From assembly GCA_000171875.1 (NCBI GenBank), contig ABHI01000002.1:434001-498000 (forward strand): a stretch of 64,000 nucleotides of DNA, given 5' to 3'. The translations under genes and the position numbers were made by a program. The notes under the pieces were generated by a model. The model was not told the DNA's origin, ran no database searches, and worked only from the letters and a program-made list of their open reading frames with translations. Positions within the stretch are counted from its first letter, which is position 1; the number at the start of each line of letters is the position of its first letter. Positions 45,836 to 55,777 of the stretch are shown piece after piece. Origin of the DNA: Flavobacteriales bacterium ALC-1 (GTDB taxonomy: Bacteria; Bacteroidota; Bacteroidia; Flavobacteriales; Flavobacteriaceae).

Positions 45836-48800
45836 ATGAACAGAAAAGTTCTGATTATATTTATTTTGATTTTAGCCTCAAGTTGCTATCCTAATACTGA
45901 TGATCCTTCAAGCACTAAGATCTTTAGGTCATTGTCAGAAAAGTTCACAGGCATTAGTTTTAGTAATACTCTAACTGAGAATGATACAATGAACTATTTT
46001 AATTATACTTCAATATACATGGGCGGAGGTGTTTCTGTTGGTGATATCAATAATGATGGTCTTATTGATGTTTTTTTTACAGGTAATCAAGTTAAAAACA
46101 AACTCTATTTAAATAAGGGCAACTTAAAATTTGATGACATAACAGAGATAGCGGGTGTAGGAGGTGATGAGAGATGGTATACAGGCTCAACTATGGCCGA
46201 TGTTAATGGTGATGGTTATCTTGATATTTATTGTTCAGTAGCTGGTCTTGCAAGCGAAAGAAGAAATCAACTTTATATAAATAACCAAGATGGTACATTT
46301 AAAGAAATGGGAATGGTGTTTGGAGTTGATGATGCAGCAAATTCAACTCAAGGTACTTTTTTTGATTATGATAATGATGGGGATTTAGATTTATATGTAG
46401 CAAATTATCCATTAGCTAATGTGAATACTCCAAACCATATTTATAAAAGTAGAATGAATACTGTATCTGACCAAGAATCTGATAAGCTCTATAGAAATGA
46501 TGGGGATAGATTTACTAATGTGTCAGATATTTCTGGGGTTAAAAGCTATGGTTTTTCTTTAGGAGCCACAGCTGGTGACCTTAATAATGATGGTTTACAA
46601 GATCTTTATATCTCCTCTGACTATAGTATTCCTGATTACATGTATATCAATAATGGTGATGGTACGTTTAAAAATGTTTTTAAAGAAGCAACTAACCATA
46701 CCTCATTTTATGGTATGGGAGTAGATATAGCCGATGTTAATAATGATGGGTTTTTAGATATTTTTCAAGCCGATATGGACTCTAATAGTAGTCGAAGGCA
46801 GAAAGCTAATATGAGCAGTATGAATCCTCAGGTGTTTAATGAAATAATATATATGGGCTTTCATTACCAATATATGCATAATTGTTTACAGTTAAACACA
46901 GGAGTCCTTCAAGATGATGTGCCTCAATTTTCAAATATATCTCGTCTAACAGGCACATCTTCTACAGATTGGAGTTGGGGACCAGTTTTTGCGGATTTTG
47001 ATAATGATGGATACAAGGACCTATTTGTCACCAATGGTGTCCGTCGAGAGATAAATAACACAGATTTTTTTAATAGCTATTCAAAAACTGATAATTCTAA
47101 TTTATCAGACCTAGAAAAGAGTTTGAAAATTCCTTCTGAAAAGACCGATAATTTCATGTTTAAAAACAATGGACGATTAAATTTTGAAAACGTTAATAAA
47201 GATTGGGGGATAGAATATAAAGGTTTTTCTAATGGTGTTGCCTATGTTGATTTAGATAATGATGGTGATTTAGAGTTGATTACAAATAATGTAGATGACT
47301 ATGCTTCAGTTTTTGAGAACACCAGTTCAAGTAAAAGAAATTTTTTATCCTTAACATTTAGAGGAGATTCTAAAAATAAATTTGGACTAGGTGTAAGAGT
47401 ATATCTTACAAACGGTGAACAAACACAAATGCAAGAGCTGACACAGACTAGAGGTTTTCAATCCTCTGTTGCACCTAGACTGCATTTTGGTCTAGATAAA
47501 AATGAAATTATTGATCAATTGAAAGTGGTTTGGCCAGGTGGTAAATTCCAGATTCTTAAGAATATAAAAGCTAATCAATTTTTAGAATTGTCTTTTGCAA
47601 ATGCGAATCAAGTTGCAGAAGATGAAAAACAAGAAGCCACTTTATTTACAACAATTGAAAATAATGAGTTGCCAAAACATAAACATATAGAGAATGATTA
47701 TGATGACTACTTAAAGCAAGTATTACTTCCTCATAAAATGTCGTCTTTTGGCCCTGCAATTGCTGTTGGTGATCTTAATGGTGATGGAAAAGAAGATTTT
47801 TTTATTGGCGGCTCTCATGGTAATTCAGGAAAAATATTTATGCAAACGTTTAATGGTTTTTTAGAGATAATTCCAGAGGTTTTAAATAAGGATAATTTAA
47901 GTGAAGATACAGGTGCAATGATTTTTGATGTTGATGCTGATGGTGATAATGATTTGTATGTTGTGAGTGGTGGCTATGAGTTTTCTAAAAATTCGCAATT
48001 TTATCAGGACAGGTTATATCTTAATGATGGCTTTGGAAACTTTTCAAAATCATCATTACCAAATATGATTACTAGTGGCTCTAGAGCCTACCATGCAGAC
48101 TTTAATAAAGATGGTAAAGAAGATATTTTAGCTTTAGGAAGGCAAACACCAGAACATTATCCTTTACCAGTTAGTAGTTATTTATTAATTAATAAAAGTA
48201 GAGGTGGAGAAGTCATCTTTTCAGATGAAACAGAAAATATGGCAAGCGCTTTTAAAGATATAGGAATGGCTACTAGCGCAGTTATTACGGATTTTGATAA
48301 TGATACATGGGAAGATATTATTATTGTTGGTGAGTGGATGCCAATAAGAGTGTTTAAAAATATGAAGACGCATTTTGAAGAGGTCTCTTCGAGATTAGGT
48401 ATCACTGATGATTCTACAGGTTGGTGGTGGAGCATCAAAGCTGGTGATTTTGATAATGATGGAGACCAAGATTATATTGTTGGAAACAATGGATTAAATT
48501 ATAAATATAAAGCTACTGAAGAGGAGACATTTGATATTTATGTCAAAGATTTTGACAATAATAATAGCGAGGACATCGTACTTAGTTATTATAGTGAGGG
48601 AGTACAAGTTCCTTTAAGAGGACGTTCTTGTTCTTCTCAACAAATTCCTGCTATAAAACAAAAATTTAAAGATTATAATAGTTTTTCTGAAGCGACCTTA
48701 ATAGATGTTTATACAAAGGAAGAATTAGACAATTCGCTTCATTATCAAGTAAAGTCATTTGCCAGTATATATCTTGAAAATAAGGATGGTCAATTTGTTA

Positions 48801-49120
48801 TACATCAGCTTCCTGTAGAAGCACAGTTTTCGAGTATTAATCAAGTTTTAGTTGAAGATTATAATGAAGATGGAAATTTAGATATACTCATTGCTGGTAA
48901 TTTATATGTGTCTGAAATAGAAACACCTCGTAATGATGCAGGTTTTGGATATTATTTTGAAGGTAATGGGAAGGGTAGTTTTAAAGCAATTCCTCCAACC
49001 CAAAGTGGTGTTTTTATTAAAGGAGATATTAAAGATTTAGTGAAGATTAAAGTCAATAACCAAGATTATATTATTGCTGCTAAGAATAATGATTATTTGC
49101 AATTTATTAAAGTGCAATAA
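45836..49120 (+). CDS. FG-GAP/VCBS repeat lipoprotein with ASPIC/UnbV domain
   Basis: About 1094 residues from the ATG at 45836 (MNRKVLIIFILILASSC, a lipobox with Cys17); the frame's first ATG lies inside the terminator T-run. Many FG-GAP repeats carry calcium-binding DxDxDGxxD loops: GDINNDGLIDVFFTG, DVNGDGYLDIYCS, DYDNDGDLDLYV, DFDNDGYKDLFV, DLDNDGDLELIT and again GDLNGDGKEDFFIGG after an ASPIC_UnbV domain (GLGVRVYLTNGEQ, PRLHFGLDKNEIID). Predicted beta-propeller on the cell surface. Such proteins follow SusCD in some Bacteroidota sugar loci; their job, perhaps glycan binding, is unproven. Confidence 0.88.
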   Translation: MNRKVLIIFILILASSCYPNTDDPSSTKIFRSLSEKFTGISFSNTLTENDTMNYFNYTSIYMGGGVSVGDINNDGLIDVFFTGNQVKNKLYLNKGNLKFDDITEIAGVGGDERWYTGSTMADVNGDGYLDIYCSVAGLASERRNQLYINNQDGTFKEMGMVFGVDDAANSTQGTFFDYDNDGDLDLYVANYPLANVNTPNHIYKSRMNTVSDQESDKLYRNDGDRFTNVSDISGVKSYGFSLGATAGDLNNDGLQDLYISSDYSIPDYMYINNGDGTFKNVFKEATNHTSFYGMGVDIADVNNDGFLDIFQADMDSNSSRRQKANMSSMNPQVFNEIIYMGFHYQYMHNCLQLNTGVLQDDVPQFSNISRLTGTSSTDWSWGPVFADFDNDGYKDLFVTNGVRREINNTDFFNSYSKTDNSNLSDLEKSLKIPSEKTDNFMFKNNGRLNFENVNKDWGIEYKGFSNGVAYVDLDNDGDLELITNNVDDYASVFENTSSSKRNFLSLTFRGDSKNKFGLGVRVYLTNGEQTQMQELTQTRGFQSSVAPRLHFGLDKNEIIDQLKVVWPGGKFQILKNIKANQFLELSFANANQVAEDEKQEATLFTTIENNELPKHKHIENDYDDYLKQVLLPHKMSSFGPAIAVGDLNGDGKEDFFIGGSHGNSGKIFMQTFNGFLEIIPEVLNKDNLSEDTGAMIFDVDADGDNDLYVVSGGYEFSKNSQFYQDRLYLNDGFGNFSKSSLPNMITSGSRAYHADFNKDGKEDILALGRQTPEHYPLPVSSYLLINKSRGGEVIFSDETENMASAFKDIGMATSAVITDFDNDTWEDIIIVGEWMPIRVFKNMKTHFEEVSSRLGITDDSTGWWWSIKAGDFDNDGDQDYIVGNNGLNYKYKATEEETFDIYVKDFDNNNSEDIVLSYYSEGVQVPLRGRSCSSQQIPAIKQKFKDYNSFSEATLIDVYTKEELDNSLHYQVKSFASIYLENKDGQFVIHQLPVEAQFSSINQVLVEDYNEDGNLDILIAGNLYVSEIETPRNDAGFGYYFEGNGKGSFKAIPPTQSGVFIKGDIKDLVKIKVNNQDYIIAAKNNDYLQFIKVQ

Positions 49121-49136
49121 TAATTATTAATGTGAG

Positions 49137-50480
49137 TTAGAACAAGATAGATAATAGACTTACTGAAATAAAACCAACTAGAGCAAGTAAAGTTGTCATT
49201 ATGGTCCAACTTTTAAAAGTCTCTTTTTCATTTAGGTATAAATATTTACTGACTAGCCAAAAACCACTATCATTAACGTGAGATGCTATAGAAGCACCAG
49301 ATGCTATGGCAATAACGAGTAAAGCTTTATCTATTTCCGAAACACCAATACCCATAAGTGGTGCAGTTATTCCTGCCGCTGTAATCATTGCTACTGTTGC
49401 TGAACCCTGTAATAATCTAACAATAGCGGCTGCTAAAAAGGCAAATAAAATAATACTAACCCCTTTGTCTGCAAAATAATTAGCTAGCATTTCACCAGTA
49501 CCAGTATTTACCAATACTTGCTTAAAAACACCACCAGCCCCAGTTAGTAAAATGATAATTCCTGCTGGTCCCATTGATTTTGTTGTAATATCTAATAGCT
49601 TTTTTTTTGTAAAATTTCGTCTTACACCTAAAAAATACCAAGCAATTAAATTAGCAATGATTAAAGCTGAAAACGGGTGTCCAATCATACCTAACCAATT
49701 TTTTAACCCTGTTGGAATTGTATTCGTTTCGAATAAACTACTATTTAGAACTGTATTACTAACTATTAACACTATAGGGATACTTATGATTGCAATTATC
49801 ATTCTTACAGTAGGATGATTAATTGTGTGTACATTGTCTATCCCAAGTTTAGGTGCTTCAATAAAAATCCGCTTAGCTATATACTTTCCAAATAAAGGAC
49901 CGCAGATTATTGCTGTTGGTATGCCTACTAAAAACCCGAATAAAATTACCCAACCTAAATCAGCATTTAAAATATCAGCAACGGCAACTGGCCCTGGTGT
50001 TGGTGGGATAAACGCATGTGTTATTGCCAAACCTGCAAGTAATGGAATAGCATAAAGTAGTAACGACTTCTTTGTTTTACGTTGAAGTGAATAAATTATA
50101 GGGACTAAGATTATAAAAGCGACATCGAAAAACACTGGAATAGCAATAAAAAAACCTGTAAATACCATGGCCCAAGACGCATTCTTCTCACCAAAAGTTT
50201 TTAATAGATATGTAGCTAAAGCTTTAGCACCACCAGAATGCTCTAAAATAGCACCAAACATAGCACCTAAGCCTACCACCACAGCTACAAAGCCTAGGGT
50301 ATTTCCCATACCTTGTTTCATTGTTTCAATTATGCTTGTTGGATTCATTCCTGAAATAATTCCAACAGCAATACTTGCAATAAGCAATGCAATAAATGCT
50401 TGAATCTTGAGTCTAAGGATTAAAAATAATAAAATGAAAATGCCTATAAAAACTGCCAATATTAAAGAAAAGTCTATCAT
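49137..50480 (-). CDS. gntP: GntP family gluconate:proton symporter
   Basis: 447 residues, twelve or more hydrophobic segments. GntP family motifs: the N-terminal FILLFLILRLKIQAFIALL, AMFGAILEHSGGAKALATYL, FIPPTPGPVAVADIL and VARLLQGSATVAM-type sequence (IVRLLQGSATVAMITAAG) and the C-terminal SHVNDSGFWLVSKYL. It carries gluconate into the cytoplasm with protons. The last gene of the minus-strand block, six bases after gnd, and the clear partner of gluconokinase. Tail to tail with the FG-GAP gene (16-base gap). Confidence 0.9.
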   Translation of the reverse strand: MIDFSLILAVFIGIFILLFLILRLKIQAFIALLIASIAVGIISGMNPTSIIETMKQGMGNTLGFVAVVVGLGAMFGAILEHSGGAKALATYLLKTFGEKNASWAMVFTGFFIAIPVFFDVAFIILVPIIYSLQRKTKKSLLLYAIPLLAGLAITHAFIPPTPGPVAVADILNADLGWVILFGFLVGIPTAIICGPLFGKYIAKRIFIEAPKLGIDNVHTINHPTVRMIIAIISIPIVLIVSNTVLNSSLFETNTIPTGLKNWLGMIGHPFSALIIANLIAWYFLGVRRNFTKKKLLDITTKSMGPAGIIILLTGAGGVFKQVLVNTGTGEMLANYFADKGVSIILFAFLAAAIVRLLQGSATVAMITAAGITAPLMGIGVSEIDKALLVIAIASGASIASHVNDSGFWLVSKYLYLNEKETFKSWTIMTTLLALVGFISVSLLSILF

Positions 50481-50486
50481 GTTAGA

Positions 50487-51878
50487 TTACCAATTTGTGT
50501 GAAAAAATATAGAGTTATCAGTATCATTTCGTTGATACGTGTGTGCTCCAAAATAATCACGTTGTGCTTGAATAATATTAGCTGATGATTTTTCTGTTGT
50601 CATAGAAACCCAGTAATTGTATGCAGTACTGAAGGCATCTAGAGACACTCTGCTTGCTAATCCATATTGTAGAATTGTTACCAAATCCTTTTCCGAAGAA
50701 ATAAGAGATTTAAATATATTTTGATCTTCAAAATAATTAGAATTCTTATTTAGAATTTCTATAGACTGTTCAATTAATTTAGAACGGACAATACAGCCAT
50801 TCGTCCAAATACGTGCAACTTCAGATAGGTTTATATTCCAGTTATAATCTTTGGAAGCTTTTTGTATTAATTCAAACCCTTGATGATGATTTATGATTCT
50901 AGCGAAACCGTATGCACGTTCTAAACTTTTATATTTAATACGTTTTGAATTATTCTTTTTCTTTATGGACTTAGAATACTGAACACGTTTTTCTTTAAAA
51001 GTAGAAATATATCTTGCAAAAACTGCAGAAGAAATCATAGTAGATGGGGTGCCTAAATCTAGAGCAACTTTGCTAGACCAGGATCCAGTTCCTTTACTTA
51101 AAGCTTTGTCCAATATGAGATCAATGATATAATCATTCTTTTCTTTTTTGCGAAGAATATTAATTGTAATCTCTAATAGATAACTCGTCTCGTTCCTCGA
51201 ATTCCAATCACTTAAAATGCTTGCAATTTCTTCGTTATTATGACCAGTTCTTAGTAAAGCATATATCTCGGATAACAATTGCATTTCAGCATATTCAATA
51301 CCATTATGTACCATTTTTACAAAATGTCCAGCACCACCAGTTCCAATATGAGCGCAACATGGTATATTATTTTTGTCTTTCGCAGCAATCTTTTCTAAAA
51401 TTGGCGCTATTAGTTTATAGGCTTTATTGTTTCCCCCTGGCATTATGGATGGGCCTTTTCTTGCTCCTTCTTCTCCTCCTGAAATTCCACAGCCAACAAA
51501 ATAAATGTTTTTAAAAGTTAAGCATCTAGATCTACGAATTGTATCTGTATATAAAGAGTTGCCGCCATCAATAATAATATCATTTTTATCAAGGAACGGA
51601 AGTAATTGCTCAATGACTACATCGATTGCATTGCCAGCTTTAATCATTAATAATATTTTGCGTGGTCTTTGGATAGAATTTACAAATTCAAAAATGTCGG
51701 TATATCCATAAAGATTTTTATAATCTAAGTTTTCGTTAATGAATTCCGAAACAACATGCTCCTCATTGGCTTCAGTTCTGTTATAAACAGATATAGAAAA
51801 ATTATTATCAGCAATATTTAGACTGATACTTTTTCCCATAACACCTAAGCCAATTAGGCCAAAATCTGTTTTATGCAT
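50487..51878 (-). CDS. gnd: 6-phosphogluconate dehydrogenase, decarboxylating
   Basis: 463 residues. NADP-binding start GLIGLGVMGKSISLNIAD, the conserved YFVGCGISGGEEGARKGPSI and IMPGG, and the catalytic lysine in GAGHFVKMVHNGIEYAEMQL. The C-terminal tail IIQAQRDYFGAHTYQR is also the expected one. It turns 6-phosphogluconate into ribulose 5-phosphate and CO2 with NADP. Its overlap with gntK and placement before gntP commits gluconate carbon to the oxidative pentose phosphate route; no Entner-Doudoroff gene lies in the window. A second, housekeeping copy may exist elsewhere. Confidence 0.92.
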   Translation of the reverse strand: MHKTDFGLIGLGVMGKSISLNIADNNFSISVYNRTEANEEHVVSEFINENLDYKNLYGYTDIFEFVNSIQRPRKILLMIKAGNAIDVVIEQLLPFLDKNDIIIDGGNSLYTDTIRRSRCLTFKNIYFVGCGISGGEEGARKGPSIMPGGNNKAYKLIAPILEKIAAKDKNNIPCCAHIGTGGAGHFVKMVHNGIEYAEMQLLSEIYALLRTGHNNEEIASILSDWNSRNETSYLLEITINILRKKEKNDYIIDLILDKALSKGTGSWSSKVALDLGTPSTMISSAVFARYISTFKEKRVQYSKSIKKKNNSKRIKYKSLERAYGFARIINHHQGFELIQKASKDYNWNINLSEVARIWTNGCIVRSKLIEQSIEILNKNSNYFEDQNIFKSLISSEKDLVTILQYGLASRVSLDAFSTAYNYWVSMTTEKSSANIIQAQRDYFGAHTYQRNDTDNSIFFHTNW

Positions 51879-52368
51879 TATTTGCCCTTAATTTTTCTAT
51901 TATTTCGGTAATAATCTCTTTTTCTTCTTGTTCAATATCTATATGAATTCCATAAGAAGGAATTTCAAGTGTGTCAAATTGTGATTGTAACAAAATTGAT
52001 TTCATAAAATGCTGTTCGCGATTCTCAATTCTTTTATTAATAGTTTCAAAGCTACCTGTTAGGTATATCCATTCTATCTTACCTGTATACTTTGAGAGTA
52101 TTTTTCTATAAGATTCCTTTAGTGCAGAACATGCTAACACAATTCCATTGAATTTAGACGATTCTTTTATTAGCATTGACAAGGTTTCTAGCCAAGGCTT
52201 TCTGTCATCATCATTTAAAGGAGTATTATTTTTTAATTTGGTGATATTAGATTTTGGATGAAAATCATCTGCATCACAAAATTGAATAGCTAATTCAGTG
52301 GCTAATAATTTTGCAATAGTTGTTTTTCCACAGCCACTAACTCCCATTATAATTATAATTTTTTTCAT
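51871..52368 (-). CDS. gntK: Gluconokinase
   Basis: 165 residues, an adenylate-kinase-like fold. Walker A MGVSGCGKTTIAKLL at residues 8-22, then CDADDFHPKSNI and the family PLNDDDRKPWLETL, which positions gluconate, and LACSALKESYRKIL. ATP-dependent phosphorylation gives 6-phosphogluconate. Its stop overlaps the gnd start by eight bases and its own start directly follows the GH3 stop. Confidence 0.93.
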   Translation of the reverse strand: MKKIIIIMGVSGCGKTTIAKLLATELAIQFCDADDFHPKSNITKLKNNTPLNDDDRKPWLETLSMLIKESSKFNGIVLACSALKESYRKILSKYTGKIEWIYLTGSFETINKRIENREQHFMKSILLQSQFDTLEIPSYGIHIDIEQEEKEIITEIIEKLRANNA

Positions 52369-54660
52369 TTATTCCTTCAAATAAAATGATCTTTTCAAGC
52401 CAGAAGATGCATTAGGACCAACCCAAAGATTGAATTTTCCTTCCTCAGCAGCATTTATCATTTTTGAATTGACAAATTTTAAATCTCCTGATGAAATTTT
52501 GAATGATACTTCTTTGGTTTCTCCACTTTTTATATCAACATGTTGAAAACCTTTTAGCTCTCGTATTGGCCTTGTAATGCTTCCGACAATATCCTGTAGG
52601 TAAAGTTGCACCAATTCTTTCCCATCTCTTTTTCCTGTGTTAGTAATAGATGCTTTAACTATTAAGTCTTCAGAAAAAGTAATTGTGTCTTTTGAAATAG
52701 AAATATTTTCGTATTTAAAATTGGTATATGATAAACCGTAACCAAACGGAAAATGTGGTGCGTATCCAATATCTAAATAGTGAGAATCATTCCCTAAGGA
52801 ACTTTGCCAAGCCCCAATAGGAATACTATCCATTTGTACAAACTGCCCAGTTTCAGCGGGTCTTCCTGTATTTTTATGATTATAAAAATAGGGCAATTGC
52901 CCTGCATTTTTGGGCCAAGAAATAGGTAGTCTTCCTTCTGGATTACTAATTCCAAAAATGATATCGTATAACGCTTCACCACCCATAGTTCCTGGATGCC
53001 ATGCCATGATTACAGCATCTACCTTATTGATGATATTTGTAATTGTAATAGGTCTACCAGCCATAATAACCATTACAATTGGTTTTCCTGTTTTAGCCAA
53101 TTCATTTAATAATTGTACTTGTGCACCAGGCAAATCTATATTTGATCTACTATGAGCTTCTCCTGATAAAATGGCTTCTTCACCACCAAAAAACAAAATG
53201 ACATCAGAACTTTTAGCAGCTCTAATTGCATCATTAAATCCTCTAGTTGTTTTATCTCTACTATAAGTTAACCCTTCTACAAATTCATATTTAGCATTTG
53301 CTTTTTTGAAAGCGTCAACGGGTGTAATAGTATGATCGCGTTCACCATCAAATGTCCATGTGCCTAATTGCTCATGAGGTTTATTTGCTAAAGGACCTAT
53401 TACTGCAACTTTTGTGTTATTTGATAACGGAAGAATGTTTTCATTTTTTAATAATACAGCACTTTTAATTACTGCTTTTTTTGCTTCTTCTAAATGTGAA
53501 TCTGCGTAAAGATTTCCTGTGTGATCTTCTGGAATATATGGGTCTTCAAATAGGTTTAGTTTTAGTTTTATACGAAGTATATTTTTGACCATAGTATCTA
53601 ATTCATCCATACTTACCTTATTTTCTTCAATGAGTATTTTTAAATGATGTTCATATGCCTTACTTGTCATTTCCATATCTAAGCCAGCATTTGCTGCTAA
53701 TTCAGCGACGTGTTTTTCATCTCTTGCATAGCCATGAGAAATCATTTCTACAGTAGAATCCCAATCGCTTACTGTAAATCCATTAAAATTCAATTCATTT
53801 CTTAAGACTTCCTTTAACAGAAATTCATTTCCTGTTACAGGGATTCCATTAACTTCATTGAATGAGGTCATTACAGTCGCTGCATTATTATTAATAGCGG
53901 CAGTAAAAGGGGGTAAGTAAACATTTCGTAATAATGGTTCGGACATGTTTACTGTATTGTAGTCACGCCCACCTATAGCAGCACCATATCCTATAAAGTG
54001 TTTTGCGCAAGCTGCCATACTAGTAGGGTTACTTAGATCATTACTTTGAAAACCTTCTACATATGCTTTGCCTAAAATAGAAGCTAAGTATGGATCTTCA
54101 CCTGGTGACTCTGCTATCCGTCCCCAACGACTGTCTCTTGCAATATCTAGCATTGGTGCAAACGTCCATCTTATTCCTGCTGAACTAGCTTCGAAAGCGG
54201 CAATTTCTGAGGACTTTCTTGCAGTTTCTGCATCCCAAGAAGCTGCTAGACCCAAAGGAATAGGGAAAATAGTTTTGAATCCATGAATAACATCACGTGC
54301 AAAAATTAAAGGAACTCCATTTGGACTTTCTTCAACAGCAATACGCTGTAATTCTTTTACGTATTCAAGGTTCATTACATTCAAAAAGGCGCCGATTTCG
54401 CCATTTCTCACTGCAGTTTTTAGTTCTTCGGGTAATTCACCATTAACTCTGCTAGACGAACCTCTTAAATTGGTTTGTCCAATTTTTTCTTCAAGAGTCA
54501 TTTTTGATAATAATTCATTGATTTTTAACTCAATTGCATCATTCTTATTAGGTGTTTTTAAATCAGAAGATTCATTATTCTTACAGTTTGTATGAAGAAA
54601 AATGAATACAATTAAAATGAGAGTTTTTGTATAATATTTGATTCGTTTTAATAATTTCAT
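52369..54660 (-). CDS. GH3 family beta-glucosidase (BglX-like lipoprotein)
   Basis: 763 residues. The signal LIVFIFLHTNCKNN indicates a lipoprotein. Domain 1 is the GH3 TIM barrel with IFARDVIHGFKTIFPIPLG, MAACAKHFIGYGA and NGFTVSDWDSTVEM, Asp being the nucleophile. The (alpha/beta)6 domain has NSAVLLKNENILPL-type sequence (VIKSAVLLKNENILPL) and FFGGEEAILSGEAHSRSNI. The C-terminal fibronectin III-like domain ends LWVGPNASSGLKR. It removes terminal beta-glucosyl (or related) residues in the periplasm or at the surface. In the same direction as GntK, adjacent with no gap, so co-transcribed. Confidence 0.9.
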   Translation of the reverse strand: MKLLKRIKYYTKTLILIVFIFLHTNCKNNESSDLKTPNKNDAIELKINELLSKMTLEEKIGQTNLRGSSSRVNGELPEELKTAVRNGEIGAFLNVMNLEYVKELQRIAVEESPNGVPLIFARDVIHGFKTIFPIPLGLAASWDAETARKSSEIAAFEASSAGIRWTFAPMLDIARDSRWGRIAESPGEDPYLASILGKAYVEGFQSNDLSNPTSMAACAKHFIGYGAAIGGRDYNTVNMSEPLLRNVYLPPFTAAINNNAATVMTSFNEVNGIPVTGNEFLLKEVLRNELNFNGFTVSDWDSTVEMISHGYARDEKHVAELAANAGLDMEMTSKAYEHHLKILIEENKVSMDELDTMVKNILRIKLKLNLFEDPYIPEDHTGNLYADSHLEEAKKAVIKSAVLLKNENILPLSNNTKVAVIGPLANKPHEQLGTWTFDGERDHTITPVDAFKKANAKYEFVEGLTYSRDKTTRGFNDAIRAAKSSDVILFFGGEEAILSGEAHSRSNIDLPGAQVQLLNELAKTGKPIVMVIMAGRPITITNIINKVDAVIMAWHPGTMGGEALYDIIFGISNPEGRLPISWPKNAGQLPYFYNHKNTGRPAETGQFVQMDSIPIGAWQSSLGNDSHYLDIGYAPHFPFGYGLSYTNFKYENISISKDTITFSEDLIVKASITNTGKRDGKELVQLYLQDIVGSITRPIRELKGFQHVDIKSGETKEVSFKISSGDLKFVNSKMINAAEEGKFNLWVGPNASSGLKRSFYLKE

Positions 54661-54692
54661 ATCTTAAATATTAATGCTAGGGTTATAGATTT

Positions 54693-55655
54693 TTACTTAA
54701 AGAAATTGCTTTTTACTCCTTTTACACCGGGGTTTATTTTAAATACAGAACCAGCAAGCGGATATTTTTCTAGTTCTTCTTCTGTCATATCTAGTTTAGC
54801 AGATGTTATGTATAAGGTTTCTAAATTCTCTCCACCAAATGCACATGAAGTAACATTATGAGCCGGTACTTCTATTTTTTGAAGTAATTTTCCAGTTTTA
54901 GGGTTAAATCGAATGACTGCATTTCCATTCCACATACCTACCCAAACCATATCTTCAGCATCTATTGTCATCCCATCAGGAAACCCTAATTCTTCAGGGA
55001 TTTCAACAACAACACGTTCATTCGAAATATCTCCAGATGCATTATTATAGTCATATGCTTTTATTTGAGATGTTGGAGTATCTATATAATACATGGTTGT
55101 TTTATCTTTTGTCCAAACAATTCCATTTGAAATAGTAACACTATTAATTTTAGTGGTTACTGAACTATCATTTTTAATTGTGAATAGTTTTGCTTTTCCT
55201 GTCTCTTGCTGCCAATTCATAGAGCCTACCCATAATCTTCCTGAAGGGTCACATTTCCCATCATTTAGTCTACTGTTGGTTAATACTTCTCTCATGTCAG
55301 AAAAAAGTATAGTTTTTCCAGTTTGTAGATTCATTGTATATATACCATCTGTTAATGCTATCAATGCTTCATCTTTATCTTTAGGGACTACTGTACCAAT
55401 TTGTGAAGCTGTTGAGAAAGAGCGATTTTGGTTTGTTTTTGGGTTGAATATATTTAGTGACTTACCTTCAATATCAATCCAATACAATTCACTTGTTTTA
55501 TAATTCCAGATGGCTCCTTCACCTAATTTTGAGTCAATTTTATAAGCGACTGTTACTACATTAATTTCTGCAGTATCGTTTTTTTTCTGTTGTTTTTCAT
55601 TTGAGTTACAACTCATTAATACAATAGCTAAGATGATAAGACTATATTTTTTCAT
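54693..55655 (-). CDS. SMP-30/gluconolactonase-like lipoprotein
   Basis: About 320 residues from the ATG at 55653-55655 (MKKYSLIILAIVLMSC, lipobox Cys16); the longer frame is not used in my view. A six-bladed propeller of the SMP-30 family: LGEGAIWNYKTSELYWID with the metal-ligand Glu, LNDGKCDPSGRLWVGSM with Asn/Asp ligands, TISNGIVWTKDKTTMYYID and GFPDGMTIDAEDMVWVGMWN. The family opens sugar lactones such as glucono-1,5-lactone. Lying between two GH3 enzymes and the gluconate genes, gluconolactone from oxidised oligosaccharide or glucose is the likely substrate, exported to the periplasm. Confidence 0.87.
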   Translation of the reverse strand: MKKYSLIILAIVLMSCNSNEKQQKKNDTAEINVVTVAYKIDSKLGEGAIWNYKTSELYWIDIEGKSLNIFNPKTNQNRSFSTASQIGTVVPKDKDEALIALTDGIYTMNLQTGKTILFSDMREVLTNSRLNDGKCDPSGRLWVGSMNWQQETGKAKLFTIKNDSSVTTKINSVTISNGIVWTKDKTTMYYIDTPTSQIKAYDYNNASGDISNERVVVEIPEELGFPDGMTIDAEDMVWVGMWNGNAVIRFNPKTGKLLQKIEVPAHNVTSCAFGGENLETLYITSAKLDMTEEELEKYPLAGSVFKINPGVKGVKSNFFK

Positions 55656-55777
55656 GATTAAGTTTATAGAGTTTTGTTTTTTGTTAATAGAAGCCTCATC
55701 ATGTAGTATGACGAGGCTAACTAAAGCTATTAACACAAAAAAAATGACTACTCTCATTTTTTGTTTATGAGAAATTC

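Noticed and set aside
55093-55503. 136-codon plus-strand frame within the gluconolactonase gene
   Set aside because: Lies entirely in antisense to conserved propeller motifs.
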